64,000 nucleotides of DNA from Gp6-AA40 sp036407095 (GCA_036407095.1 DASWZV010000009.1:40767-104766), one strand, 5' to 3'; positions 8,473 through 18,033 are shown, counted from the stretch's first letter. Notes: generated by a model not told the origin, from the sequence alone. Translations and numbers: made by a program.

Positions 8473-8489
8473 AGCAAGCAACGCGCCAA
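8473..8489 (-). promoter_or_regulatory. Predicted sigma-54 promoter (-24/-12) of DUF427 copy A
   Basis: Minus-strand sequence TTGGCGCGTTGCTTGCT has GG and GC 12 positions apart. It lies 24 bases before the ATG. Bases before it (ACGTGTGGTTC) match those before the egtB element at nearly every position, so the two promoters look like copies. It sits in the 75-base gap after the next sigma-54 activator gene, so any enhancer sites would fall inside the 3' end of that gene. Confidence 0.8.
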
Positions 8490-8523
8490 GAACCACACGT
8501 GAATGGTCGGCTACAGTAAAGCT

Positions 8524-10659
8524 TCAGTCGTGATCTTCGGGACTGTTGACGGCGCCGTTGCGCGAGGCCGTGAGTGGCCGACTGATGCGAAGCTTCCGTA
8601 TCCGGTAGACCAGCGACGTTCGTTTCATCCCGAGTTTCCTCGCAGCGCCATTCGGACCGCCGACTACCCAGTTGGCTGCTTCGAGCGCACGGAGGATATG
8701 ATCTCGCTCCACCTCCGCAAGACCACTGATGGGCGTAGATGGCTCCTTGTGAGGAATGAACTGGTCCAGCTCGGAAATTGGAGCGCGGAGCACAGAATGA
8801 GGCGAGAGAATGACCGCTCTCTCGATGAAGTTCTGGAGCTCCCGCACGTTTCCGGGCCAGCGGTAGCGCACCAGCGCATCCATCGTTTCAGGAGGGATCT
8901 CCCCAATGCGCTTGTTCATTCGTCTCGCGTAGAGAGCCGTGAAACACGAAACGAGCTTCGGAATGTCTTCGGTGCGTTGTCGCAGGGCCGGGACGTGGAT
9001 CGGAAAGACTCTCAGCCGATAGTACAGGTCTTCGCGGAAGGTGCCCTGCTTGACCATCGCGGGCAAAGCCCGATTGGTCGCCGCGATCAGCCGGACGTCC
9101 ACTTTATGCGTACGGTTGCTGCCAAGCCTCTCGAATTCCTGCTCCTGTAAGACGCGCAGCAGTTTCGCCTGAAGTTCCAGAGGAATGTCGCCAACCTCGT
9201 CGAGGAACAGCGTGCCTTTGTCGGCGAGTTCGAACCGTCCCGTCTTTTGTCCGATGGCGCCCGTAAATGCGCCTTTTTCGTGGCCGAACAGCTCACTCTC
9301 GAGAAGCCCAAGAGGGATTGCCGCGCAGTTCACCTTCACGAACGCCTTTTCGTCGCGCCTGCTCAGCTTATGGATGGCACGCGCAACGAGTTCTTTGCCC
9401 GTCCCCGTCTCTCCCTGGATCAGCACAGTCGAATCCGTCGGCGCCACAACGGACACCAGACTCAACGCGGCCTTCAACGCCGGGCTCTCTCCCACGATGT
9501 CGGTAAACTGCGACCGTATTTCCTCTTCGAGATACACCCGTTGCCTTGTCTCTTTGTCTCGGTCCTTGATCGCCTTTTCGTAGTCCAACGCGTTTTCAAC
9601 TGCAATGGCTACCTGGCTCGCCACTTGCTCCAGAAACGCGACATCATCTTTGGAGAACGCTCTCTCTGATCGCTTGAGGGCGGCCAACACGCCTACCACA
9701 CCGTTTCTGCCGATCAGCGGGAGATCGCAGCCCGATATCAAACCTTCCTGGATGTGACGTTGATGGTAAGGGCGCCCGACGTTGGTCCCGAGGGTTTCCG
9801 GATCGTCACTGTGTTCGTTGACGTGATTGAAGTTTTGAGTCTTGCCAGTCCAGAACGCTTTGCCGCACAACGTCCCATGGATCGGGATGATGCCGTCGCT
9901 GACGTACCCTCGTGGCTCGGGGTTGTACAGAATCGTCATGCGCAGTTCCCCGCTGTCAGCATCGGGAAGAAGCAACGAGCAGAAGTCACATCGCGTCACG
10001 CGCAGGAGATTCGTCGAAAGCCCATCGACCAGACGGCGAAGATCCAGCTTTGAGGTCATGTTGTTGCTGATCTCGAGCAGCAACCGCAGGCGGTCGCGTT
10101 CGCGCTGCAAGGCCTGCTCGTTCATGTGGCGCTCAATCGCGATGCCGGTGATATGGCTGGCATCCTCGATCAACTGCAGATCGTCAGCGTCAGGGCTGCG
10201 CGATTCGCGATAAAGGATGGCGAACGTACCGAGAACTTTGCCTTCACTGGTGAACAAGGGTCGCGACCACACCGAGTGAATCCCATATGGCGCCATCAGG
10301 TGCCGATAATCATCCCAGCTGGGCTCTGTGAAGATGTCGCTCACGTACACCGGCTCCCTGCGATACACAGCGGTGCCGCAGGACGCACCTTTCGGGCACA
10401 CTCGCGTGGGCCCCATCTGATCGAATCCAGGAAGACTCGGCGCTGCAGCGCAGTTGAGATAGCTTCCGTCTTCGTCCGGAAGCCAGATCGTGCAGAACAA
10501 ACCCTGGCCTTGAGACTCGACCAGCCGGGCAATGGACGTCAGAACTTCAGGCAGCGGTGAGCCGGCAAGAATCAACTTTAGAATGTCAAGTACCGACTCG
10601 TTCTGGGCCTCATCGCTTCGCGTCAGGACTTGTGACGGAGGTTGTATTGCGCTCTCCAT
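8524..10659 (-). CDS. Sigma-54 activator with two GAF domains
   Basis: A 711-residue enhancer-binding protein. Two GAF sensor domains occupy about residues 30-190 (the stretch CPKGASCGTAVYRREPVYVS resembles oxygen- or redox-type GAFs of FhlA and NorR relatives) and 205-365 (CDFCSLLLPDADSGELRM). The AAA+ module follows with GETGTGKE, an intact GAFTGA loop, LFLDEVGDIP and WPGNVRELQNFIERA. A Fis helix-turn-helix closes the protein (GAARKLGMKRTSLVYRIRKL). The signal sensed by the GAF domains cannot be read from sequence. Its closeness to the three TGGCGCG-N4-TTGC promoters makes it a strong candidate regulator of egtB and the DUF427 genes. A GGAAAGGA ribosome site precedes the ATG. Confidence 0.93.
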   Translation of the reverse strand: MESAIQPPSQVLTRSDEAQNESVLDILKLILAGSPLPEVLTSIARLVESQGQGLFCTIWLPDEDGSYLNCAAAPSLPGFDQMGPTRVCPKGASCGTAVYRREPVYVSDIFTEPSWDDYRHLMAPYGIHSVWSRPLFTSEGKVLGTFAILYRESRSPDADDLQLIEDASHITGIAIERHMNEQALQRERDRLRLLLEISNNMTSKLDLRRLVDGLSTNLLRVTRCDFCSLLLPDADSGELRMTILYNPEPRGYVSDGIIPIHGTLCGKAFWTGKTQNFNHVNEHSDDPETLGTNVGRPYHQRHIQEGLISGCDLPLIGRNGVVGVLAALKRSERAFSKDDVAFLEQVASQVAIAVENALDYEKAIKDRDKETRQRVYLEEEIRSQFTDIVGESPALKAALSLVSVVAPTDSTVLIQGETGTGKELVARAIHKLSRRDEKAFVKVNCAAIPLGLLESELFGHEKGAFTGAIGQKTGRFELADKGTLFLDEVGDIPLELQAKLLRVLQEQEFERLGSNRTHKVDVRLIAATNRALPAMVKQGTFREDLYYRLRVFPIHVPALRQRTEDIPKLVSCFTALYARRMNKRIGEIPPETMDALVRYRWPGNVRELQNFIERAVILSPHSVLRAPISELDQFIPHKEPSTPISGLAEVERDHILRALEAANWVVGGPNGAARKLGMKRTSLVYRIRKLRISRPLTASRNGAVNSPEDHD

Positions 10660-10816
10660 GGGGCGTCCTTTCCTGCGGTTGTTCGATTCGGCTGTTTCTC
10701 CGATGTTCTAACGCGGTGGACACATTCTCGAGGCCAGACATGATTTCCCGACGACTCGAAAAGGACAGCCACCAATCTCGGGTTGGACCCCATGAGTTTA
10801 GGCATCAGACTCGTCC

Positions 10817-11098
10817 TCACGCCTCCGGCCGGTCCGGGCTCATCTGCACCCGCTCTCGATTGATCCATACCCGTATAAAGGCCGGACAGTGTCGGAGTGA
10901 GCCGCCGTTGGCTTCAATGATCGCCAGGAACCTGACGACGTCGCCATCGATCAGATCGACGTCCTTGAGATCGATGGTGAGGGTGCTGTCCGCCCCGAGC
11001 GCGGCACGAAGAACGTCCAGGTCATCCCCTTCAATTCGCCCACTTACGTACAAGACCTCTGAATCTTCTTCAACGACGCGATCGATTCTGCAGGTCAT
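10817..11098 (-). CDS. Small STAS-domain-like protein
   Basis: The 93 residues fit one STAS domain: an opening strand with GRIEGDDLDVLRAAL, the core LTIDLKDVDLIDGDVVRFL and the closing NGGSLRHCPAFIRVWI. STAS proteins act as anti-sigma antagonists or as regulatory adaptors. The conserved Ser of phosphorylatable SpoIIAA-type STAS domains is replaced by Asp in LIDGD, so a phospho-switch of the classical kind is unlikely. It lies between two sigma-54 activators on the same strand and may be a protein partner of one of them; that is inference from position. No clear ribosome site is seen. Confidence 0.65.
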   Translation of the reverse strand: MTCRIDRVVEEDSEVLYVSGRIEGDDLDVLRAALGADSTLTIDLKDVDLIDGDVVRFLAIIEANGGSLRHCPAFIRVWINRERVQMSPDRPEA

Positions 11099-11191
11099 TG
11101 TGTCGCGGCTTGAAGGGCAAACCTCACGCCGTCGCAGAATGCTAAAAACAGAGACGAAACGTCACGTGCGTTGACGGTCCGCCCGAAAATC

Positions 11192-11227
11192 TCGCGAATT
11201 TCGCGAACTTCGCGATTCTCGCGAGTC
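11192..11227. repeat. Four exact-period 9-bp repeats TCGCGANNN
   Basis: TCGCGA occurs at 11192, 11201, 11210 and 11219, each followed by three variable bases (ATT, ACT, TTC, GTC). Each hexamer is itself a palindrome. The array lies immediately beyond the stop of the giant regulator and about 95-130 bases before the STAS gene start on the same strand. It could be a protein-binding array for the STAS gene or a decayed terminator; nothing in the sequence decides this. Confidence 0.7.
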
Positions 11228-11228
11228 C

Positions 11229-14200
11229 TTAGCGGAACTTGAATTGGCTTTTGCGGATTCTGAGGGCCTTGATTTTGGATTCGAGCGTGGAGGCAGGAAT
11301 GCGAAGCTTCGCCGCCGCGCCCGATGGCCCGGCAACGCGTCCCCGGCTCTCGGCCAGGGCGGCTTCGATCATCTCCCGCTCGTCGCGCGGCTCGTCCTTG
11401 ATCGACACGTACGATGTGACGCGAGTTACAGGACGAGACGACTCTCCGGACAGCCACAGTTCATCGACTGAAAAGACGTCACCGACGCTCAAGATCACCG
11501 ACCGTTCAATGACGTTCTGCAACTCGCGAATGTTGCCTGGCCAGTCATAGCGCTGCAACAAGTCCAGCGTCTTCTTGTCGATCGACTGGAACTTCTTGCC
11601 GGCTCGCGCGGCATAGCGATGAAGGAAATATTCGACCAGCGTCAGGACGTCGTCTTTCCGTTCTCGGAGGGGCGGTGCCTCGATCGGAAACACGTTTAGG
11701 CGATAAAACAGGTCTTGGCGGAAAGTCCCACTGTCGACTGCGGCCCTCAGATCACGATTCGTGGCGGCGATGAGCCGAACGTCGACACGGATCGGTTGCG
11801 ATCCTCCAACACGTTCGAATTCCCGCTCTTGGAGCACCCTCAGGAGCGCGACCTGGGTCTCCGGCAGGAGTTCACCAACTTCGTCGAGAAAGATCGTCCC
11901 GCCATCGGCCAGTTCAAAACGGCCAAAGCGGCGCTGCGTGGCACCAGTGAACGCGCCCTTCTCATGACCGAATAGTTCCGACGAGATCAGCGATGGCGCA
12001 AGCGCAGCACAATTTACGCTGACGAACGAACGTCCAGATCGCCGGGATCGTTTATGGACGGCGCGGGCGATGAGCTCCTTGCCCGTCCCGGTCTCCCCTG
12101 TGATCAACACTGTGGAGTCGGTCGGAGCGACTCTCGCAATCCGCGACAGGACCGCCTTCAGTGCGCTGGAGGAGCCGACAATTTCCTCAAACATCGAGGT
12201 GCGGTCCACCTCGTCGCGGAGCGCGAGGTTTTCGCGATAGAGCCGGTCCCTCAGGAGGCGGATCTCCGCCTCGCGGTTTTCGAGATCGTGGTAAAGCCGA
12301 GCATTCTCCAGCGCGACCGCTGCTTGCGACACCAACACTTTCAATGTCGTGAGCTGGCCGGCCGTGAAGACGTGCGGAGTGAGGCTGTTCTCCAAGTAGA
12401 GAACGCGGATGAGTTTGCCTTGGTTGATCAAAGGCAGACAGAGGACGGACCGAGCGCGACTCTGGGCGATGTACGGATCATCAAAAAACGGATTCGCCGC
12501 TGACGCATCGTCCACAACGGCGATCTCGTGCGTGCGCATGACGTACCGGACAAGGGACGCCGGGACGTCGGCACCGGCAGCTCCCGCCTTTCCCGGTTTT
12601 ACGATCACGTCGTCTCCGCTCGTCCTCGCTTCAGCGTCGATCTGCAGGTCCTCACCCGCAGGCAGAATCAGAACACCTCGATCGGCGCCTGCATGCTCAA
12701 TGGCTGCGCGCATAAGCCTGTCGATCAGTTTGTCGAGAACTATTTCGCCGGAGACTGCTTGAGAAACACTGATCACCGTTGCGAGATCCAACACTTCTGC
12801 TCTTGTCAGAATAGTGCTCGTCGGACCTGGAGCCGGCTCGTCCCTTTTCAGGTGTGGGTACAAGTGGTCGAGCTGCCTGACCTTGCCATCCGCTCCCCAA
12901 CGGAGATAACAGTACCGGGCTTCGCGCAAATACGCATCCGCGAAGTTGTCGAATCCTCGTGCCGCATAAAAGCGCGCGGCAACCTCGTAGGCAATCGCCT
13001 CGTTGTGGATGAACCCGTTCGCGTGCGCGGAGCGGACAGCTTTTTCATAGAGGCCCATGGCATCGAGGTCGCGGCCCTCTATTCGCGCGATTTCCGCACC
13101 CACGAGCGCCGCACGGTTCTCGAAATTCTCCGCGCAGTTCTCTGACCAGACTGCAAGCTGCCGGTGATGCGCGGCTAGAGCCTCGACATGCTGCTGATTC
13201 TGGTCGGGAGATGCAGAATTCCAGGATGCCGCGTGGGCGAGGGCACCATAGAAGTGATACTCTGCCGTTTCGAACAACGACCACGATGTCCACAGCAGCC
13301 GTTGCGCCCTCGATGAGGCCTCGAGGGCGCTCGCGTAGTCGCCGGCAAAGAAGCGTGCCTGCAGCTTTCGAATCCAATACCAGCACTCGGGCAGCGCCAA
13401 GCTGGGGTTACTGGACAAATGGCGCTCGAACCACAACTCATCAAACTGTCCATCATCAAAGGAGCCGAATTTCGACGTCGAACCACAGAGGTTCCGGATC
13501 AGCCCGAGCTGTGCGGTCATTTGGTCAATGGCGTGACCAAAGCCGGATTTCTTGGCAAACGCGAGGCCATGCTCGGTTTCGCGTTGCACCTCAACCAGCC
13601 GATCGCCCGCGGCGAGCAGGATTGTGTTCAGGCACGCGCAACTGTACGCGGCGAACGTGAGGTCGCCGATCTTGTTCGCGATTTCGTAAGCGCGACGCAA
13701 CAGTTCATGGCCAACCCGGACATGCTTTGTCCAGGGCATGACATTACTTCCGAAGATTAGATAGGTCCTGACCTGGAAGGGTCTCAGCCCGTGCCGTTCG
13801 ACGAGTTCATAGCCAAGCTGGCCGAATCGAAATCCGGCCTTGTAGTTACCGAAACGCGCTCCGGCGACCACGCCGAGCCATACGTAGGCCACACACGAGC
13901 TGTCGGCGTTGCCGACGTCGAGGCTGAGATTAACGGCCTTACAGATGGCCAGGGAAAGGAGGTTCGCATCCGTATGCCTGATAGTCGGTAATACCTTGGT
14001 GACAACCCCCAGGGTCGCAAGGGATCCCGGGTCGCTCATCAAAGGCAGCTCGGTGAGCTGCTCGATCGCGTGGTTCCCCAGATGCGACCAGATCCGCCCG
14101 TATTCCCGTTCCACTTCCTCTTCGGTCGGATGCGCCGACCATTCGACGCCCAAATGCCGGAGGTAATCGAGACAGACGTCCACCGCGCGGGCGCTCTGAT

Positions 14201-16706
14201 CGAGGGTCGTGTACACATCCACTCGCAAGCACGCGACCGTCGCTAATTCGACCGTGTTTGCGGCCCGGGCTGAAAGCCCAGCCAAGCGCTCCTCCGCGGC
14301 CACCGACTGGCCAGTCAGGAACTCGCTTTCCGCCCGGCCCAATTCCAAACGGAAGGCAATCTCATGCCGGCGCTCCCAGCAGTCCTCCCCCAGCAGTCCT
14401 GCGCCAGTAACGAAATACTTGAGGGCTGAGGCGTACGCCGTAGATACCTTGGCGCGCTCGCCTGCAATCAGGTTGAGCTCAGCCACCCGCTCACGTTCCT
14501 CTCGTGAGGTAATCAAGGCCGCGCCGCGGTTGAGCTGATTGACGATTTCGAAGATTCTTTCCTGCCGCTTGTCCGGCGGAACTTCGGCTGCGAGTAATCT
14601 TCCGATTCGGAGATGAGCTTCAGCGCGCAATTCTTGCGGGATCAAAGAATAGGCTGCCTCCTGCACGCGGTCATGGAGGAAGCTGTAGGAATGTTCCGAG
14701 CGGAAAATGAGGCCCACTCGGGCGGCTTCCCAAAGCTGCCCGTGCATTTCCTCGTTTGAGTCCTGGTAAACGATCCGCAGCGTTGCGAACTCGGCGCTGT
14801 TTCCGAGGCAGGCAAGTTGCTGCAAGGCATTCTGGGTTGCTTGCGGCAGGCGGCTCAACTTCCCCACCATGAGGTCCACCACGTTGTCTGTGTACCTTTT
14901 GGCGCGAATGCGATTCAGGTCCCAAGACCATCGCCCTTCGCCATGACCGAATGTGAGTAACGCCTCTTCGGCAAGCGTAGAAACAAACTGAATGGCGAAA
15001 AATGGGTTGCCAGCAGTCTTGTCGTGGATCAGTTGCGCCAACGGGATGCCGCGCTCCGGTTCGCAGCGCAGGGAATCCGCAACCAACTGGGTCAGGTCTT
15101 CACGGGTTAGAGGCGCGAGTACAATTTCCTGCAGTATCGCTCCGCCTTGTCGTATTGCTTCGAGCTTGCGCATCAGCGGATGGCTTGCATCGACTTCGTT
15201 GTCTCGGTAGGCGCCGATCAACATCAGGTGCTTAACATCCGCCCGGGTCAACAGATCCTCCATCAAATCGAGTGTCGCGGCATCTAGCCATTGCAGATCG
15301 TCAAGAAAAAGGGCGAGCGGATGTTCCGGCCGCGCGAATACGCTGATGAATCGACAGAACACCAATTGAAAGCGGCCTTGCGCGTCCTGTGGGGGAAGTT
15401 CAGGAACTGGCGGCTGTTCTCCTATGATGAGCCTCAATTCGGGAACCAGGTCCACAATGAGCTGTCCGTTCGGATCTAACGCGTTATGAAGCGCGTCGCG
15501 CCATTTGCCCAACTCTGCCTCGTTCTTGGTCAGAAGCGGACGGATAAGGCTCTGAAAGGCTTGGGCCAACGTGGCATAAGGGATATCGCGCTTGTACTGG
15601 TCGAACTTGCCTGATGCAAAGAGCCCGCGGGGCGGAACAAGCGGTTTATAGAGCTCATTAACGACGGAGGACTTGCCGATGCCGGAGTAGCCGGACACGA
15701 GCACCAACTCCGGCTTGCTGCCGGCCACGACACGGTCGAAGGAGTTGAGCAGGGTCTCGATCTCGGTCTCTCGTCCGTACAGTTTCTCGGGAATCACCAG
15801 CCGGTCTGGCGTGTCCTGTTCGCCCAGCGGAAAATCGTCGATGCGATGGTGCGTTTCCCATTCATCTAGACAGCGCCGAAGATCGTTTGCTGCGCCGGCC
15901 GCTGTCTGGTATCGCTCCTCGGTAGTCTTCGCAAGCAACTTCATCACGATTCCTGACACCGGACTTGGAACGTCCTTCGAGCGTTCGCTGGGTGGGACTG
16001 GCTGTCGCGCAATGTGGGCGTGCACGAGTTCCATTGGATCGGACGCCGTGAACGGGAGTGTCCCCGTCAGCATTTTGTAGAGGACGACGCCCATCGAGTA
16101 AAGATCGCTCCGCGAATCGATCGACCGATTCATTCGCCCCGTTTGCTCGGGCGCCATGTACGGGAGCGTACCGGCGATGAACTCCGGAGGCGTCGGCGGC
16201 TGACGCTCACGCGGCACACGCGAGGCGATCCCAAAACCTGTAAGCCAGATCTGATCATTGCTGGGATCGACCAGAATGTTCGATGGCTTGATGTCTTTGT
16301 GAATCAGCTGACGCTGATGCAGATGTCTGAGCGCTGTCGCGAGACCCAATGCGATTCGGAGGCATCGCCGTATCTCCATCGGTCCGTGAATGAGACGATC
16401 GAGAGGTTCGCCTCCACGATCTTGAAGGACGAGCACCTGTTGGTCGTTGTAGCGCGACAGCGCGAGAGGTTGAGCTGCCCAGCTGCCGTCTAGCTCGCCT
16501 CGCAACGAATGCTCGTGATCGATTCTTCGAAGGGTGTCGGGTTCCGGGTGCGCGGACGCGGGGACGAGCATCAGAATCCGTGCCGGCTCCTCACCTGCCG
16601 AGCAGCCGCGGTACAGGGTGAACTGATCATCCTGGCGCAACGGTTCGAGCGCGTATTCCGACGGCTCCACTGAGCTGTTCCCACCAACCGTCTGTGGACG
16701 GACCAC
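11229..16706 (-). CDS. Giant fusion: (pseudo)kinase - AAA ATPase - helical repeats - GAF - sigma-54 AAA+ - Fis
   Basis: A 1825-residue regulator. A Ser/Thr-kinase-like domain covers about residues 15-285, with an HKD catalytic loop (HKDIKPSNIL), but DFG is replaced by GFG (LTGFGIAS) and no VAIK lysine is visible (ARILMLV), so it looks catalytically impaired. An AAA_16/STAND-type ATPase follows, with P-loop SGYSGIGKSS near 342 and LFLDDLQWLD near 480. Then come a long helical, TPR-like region, a GAF domain (about 1300-1470), a sigma-54 AAA+ module (GETGTGKE near 1540, intact GAFTGA near 1583) and a Fis-type helix-turn-helix. Similar kinase-ATPase-GAF proteins usually end in a histidine kinase; here the output is a sigma-54 activator. 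The start is GTG. It is divergent from the second DUF427 gene across about 430 bases. Confidence 0.9.
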   Translation of the reverse strand: MVRPQTVGGNSSVEPSEYALEPLRQDDQFTLYRGCSAGEEPARILMLVPASAHPEPDTLRRIDHEHSLRGELDGSWAAQPLALSRYNDQQVLVLQDRGGEPLDRLIHGPMEIRRCLRIALGLATALRHLHQRQLIHKDIKPSNILVDPSNDQIWLTGFGIASRVPRERQPPTPPEFIAGTLPYMAPEQTGRMNRSIDSRSDLYSMGVVLYKMLTGTLPFTASDPMELVHAHIARQPVPPSERSKDVPSPVSGIVMKLLAKTTEERYQTAAGAANDLRRCLDEWETHHRIDDFPLGEQDTPDRLVIPEKLYGRETEIETLLNSFDRVVAGSKPELVLVSGYSGIGKSSVVNELYKPLVPPRGLFASGKFDQYKRDIPYATLAQAFQSLIRPLLTKNEAELGKWRDALHNALDPNGQLIVDLVPELRLIIGEQPPVPELPPQDAQGRFQLVFCRFISVFARPEHPLALFLDDLQWLDAATLDLMEDLLTRADVKHLMLIGAYRDNEVDASHPLMRKLEAIRQGGAILQEIVLAPLTREDLTQLVADSLRCEPERGIPLAQLIHDKTAGNPFFAIQFVSTLAEEALLTFGHGEGRWSWDLNRIRAKRYTDNVVDLMVGKLSRLPQATQNALQQLACLGNSAEFATLRIVYQDSNEEMHGQLWEAARVGLIFRSEHSYSFLHDRVQEAAYSLIPQELRAEAHLRIGRLLAAEVPPDKRQERIFEIVNQLNRGAALITSREERERVAELNLIAGERAKVSTAYASALKYFVTGAGLLGEDCWERRHEIAFRLELGRAESEFLTGQSVAAEERLAGLSARAANTVELATVACLRVDVYTTLDQSARAVDVCLDYLRHLGVEWSAHPTEEEVEREYGRIWSHLGNHAIEQLTELPLMSDPGSLATLGVVTKVLPTIRHTDANLLSLAICKAVNLSLDVGNADSSCVAYVWLGVVAGARFGNYKAGFRFGQLGYELVERHGLRPFQVRTYLIFGSNVMPWTKHVRVGHELLRRAYEIANKIGDLTFAAYSCACLNTILLAAGDRLVEVQRETEHGLAFAKKSGFGHAIDQMTAQLGLIRNLCGSTSKFGSFDDGQFDELWFERHLSSNPSLALPECWYWIRKLQARFFAGDYASALEASSRAQRLLWTSWSLFETAEYHFYGALAHAASWNSASPDQNQQHVEALAAHHRQLAVWSENCAENFENRAALVGAEIARIEGRDLDAMGLYEKAVRSAHANGFIHNEAIAYEVAARFYAARGFDNFADAYLREARYCYLRWGADGKVRQLDHLYPHLKRDEPAPGPTSTILTRAEVLDLATVISVSQAVSGEIVLDKLIDRLMRAAIEHAGADRGVLILPAGEDLQIDAEARTSGDDVIVKPGKAGAAGADVPASLVRYVMRTHEIAVVDDASAANPFFDDPYIAQSRARSVLCLPLINQGKLIRVLYLENSLTPHVFTAGQLTTLKVLVSQAAVALENARLYHDLENREAEIRLLRDRLYRENLALRDEVDRTSMFEEIVGSSSALKAVLSRIARVAPTDSTVLITGETGTGKELIARAVHKRSRRSGRSFVSVNCAALAPSLISSELFGHEKGAFTGATQRRFGRFELADGGTIFLDEVGELLPETQVALLRVLQEREFERVGGSQPIRVDVRLIAATNRDLRAAVDSGTFRQDLFYRLNVFPIEAPPLRERKDDVLTLVEYFLHRYAARAGKKFQSIDKKTLDLLQRYDWPGNIRELQNVIERSVILSVGDVFSVDELWLSGESSRPVTRVTSYVSIKDEPRDEREMIEAALAESRGRVAGPSGAAAKLRIPASTLESKIKALRIRKSQFKFR

Positions 16707-17024
16707 CGTGATGCCGATGCTGCAGCGCGAGAGTTCATCTTACGCGCCATTCGGCGTCCAGAGCACGCGTTCCTCGATCGTGTTGTGGGTGATTTCCCGT
16801 GAGTACAGTCCAGCAGGTCTGTGATACGTCAGGCCCAAAACCTCGAAGAACATCGAAGTCTACGCACGCCGAATGATTGTTTCGAAGCTGAAGTTGCTGA
16901 TCGCGGTGGGGTGGGCACGTCGAGCTTGAATCGAGTTCGTCTATTCACGATTGACACGCTGTTGACTAATTGACATCGGAGCGTCCGTCGTTGCGGCGTT
17001 CTCGCGAAGTTTCCGCTCCTGGCT

Positions 17025-17041
17025 CTGGCGCGTCGATTGCG
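17025..17041 (+). promoter_or_regulatory. Predicted sigma-54 promoter (-24/-12) of DUF427 copy B
   Basis: CTGGCGCGTCGATTGCG keeps TGGCGCG, four bases, then TTGC, with GG and GC 12 positions apart, as in the two elements at egtB and DUF427 copy A. Transcription would begin near 17053, giving a leader of about 85 bases. Three TTGAC words at 16951, 16962 and 16970 lie 50-75 bases upstream, where activator sites would be expected; their meaning is unknown. Confidence 0.75.
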
Positions 17042-17138
17042 GCACGGTCCGACGGCTAAAGAGGGTCTGTGTGTGTGCGCTCGTTGGGCAACGGCACCAC
17101 GATCTGAAGAGCTGGTAACCCAATTGGAGAAAAAAGCA

Positions 17139-18008
17139 GTGGGACTGTCTTGGCAACAAGGACCTCTCTCAACCGGAGCAATCGGCCGGTTTCTCGTGCC
17201 CGAACCGCTGCCGAAGAGACTCTTGTACGTTGAGCCGCTGCGCCGGCGAATGCGTGTTCGCTTCGGCGGAATCTGGATTGCCGATAGCGAGCACGCTCTC
17301 GTGCTCTTCGAGCCCGGTCGCTATCCCGTGGCCTACTTCCCGCAGAGTGATATCTCTCCTGACGTTTTGGAACGTACTGAACACACGACGCTGCATCCCG
17401 ACCTCGGGCCCACTTCTTGGTACACGGTTCGCGCCGCCGAGCACAGCGCGCCGCGAGGGGCCTGGCAGCACATCGAGCTGCCCGCACATGCACGGGAACT
17501 GCAGACGCGGGTCGCGTTCGCCTGGCGAGCCATGGACGAGTTTTATGAAGAGGACGAACCTGTCTTCGGGCATGCCGCGGACAGCTACCATCGCATCGAC
17601 ATCCGGCAGACCTCCCGCCACCTCGAAGTCCGCCATGGTGACCGCATCGTCGCCGACACCAAGCGACCGCTAGTGCTGTACGAGTCGGGCTTCGCACCGC
17701 GATGGTACGTGCCACGCGCCGACATCGACGAGTCGGCGCTGACTGCAGTGGACCAGCAGACCTTCTGCCCGTACAAAGGGCTGTGCAGCTACTACGACAT
17801 CGGTGACGCACGTCAGGCAGCCTGGTCGTATCGTCAGGCGTACACCGAGGTCGGACGTGTCTCCGATTTGGTGTCATTCGAGCCGGATATCGTCTCGGTG
17901 CAGATCGATGGCATGCAGATCCATCTCGAGCCAGGTCAGACGGTGATTCCGCACGGCCCGGATCGGAACCTCACCGTCGCCGAAGCGCGGCTTCACAAAC
18001 AGTCGTGA
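17139..18008 (+). CDS. Tandem DUF427 protein, copy B
   Basis: A 289-residue paralogue of the protein at 7651-8448, again with two DUF427 units. The first contains WIADSEHALVLFEPGRYPVA. The second contains IVADTKRPLVLYESGFAPRW and CPYKG. Between them both paralogues share a DEFYEEDEPVFGH-like linker. The frame is open to 17037, but GTG at 17139 is chosen because GGAG lies ten bases before it and because the upstream part would read through the sigma-54 promoter. The reaction is unknown. It may be co-transcribed with the broken MOSC gene 26 bases downstream. Confidence 0.85.
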   Translation: MGLSWQQGPLSTGAIGRFLVPEPLPKRLLYVEPLRRRMRVRFGGIWIADSEHALVLFEPGRYPVAYFPQSDISPDVLERTEHTTLHPDLGPTSWYTVRAAEHSAPRGAWQHIELPAHARELQTRVAFAWRAMDEFYEEDEPVFGHAADSYHRIDIRQTSRHLEVRHGDRIVADTKRPLVLYESGFAPRWYVPRADIDESALTAVDQQTFCPYKGLCSYYDIGDARQAAWSYRQAYTEVGRVSDLVSFEPDIVSVQIDGMQIHLEPGQTVIPHGPDRNLTVAEARLHKQS

Positions 18009-18033
18009 GAGGCGCGCACTCACGCGGAGCGTA

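Noticed and set aside
7594..17000. GTTGAC words upstream of the three sigma-54 promoters as activator binding sites
   Set aside because: GTTGAC occurs at 7565, 8545 and 16961, but its distances to the promoters differ and six bases are too few to separate from chance.
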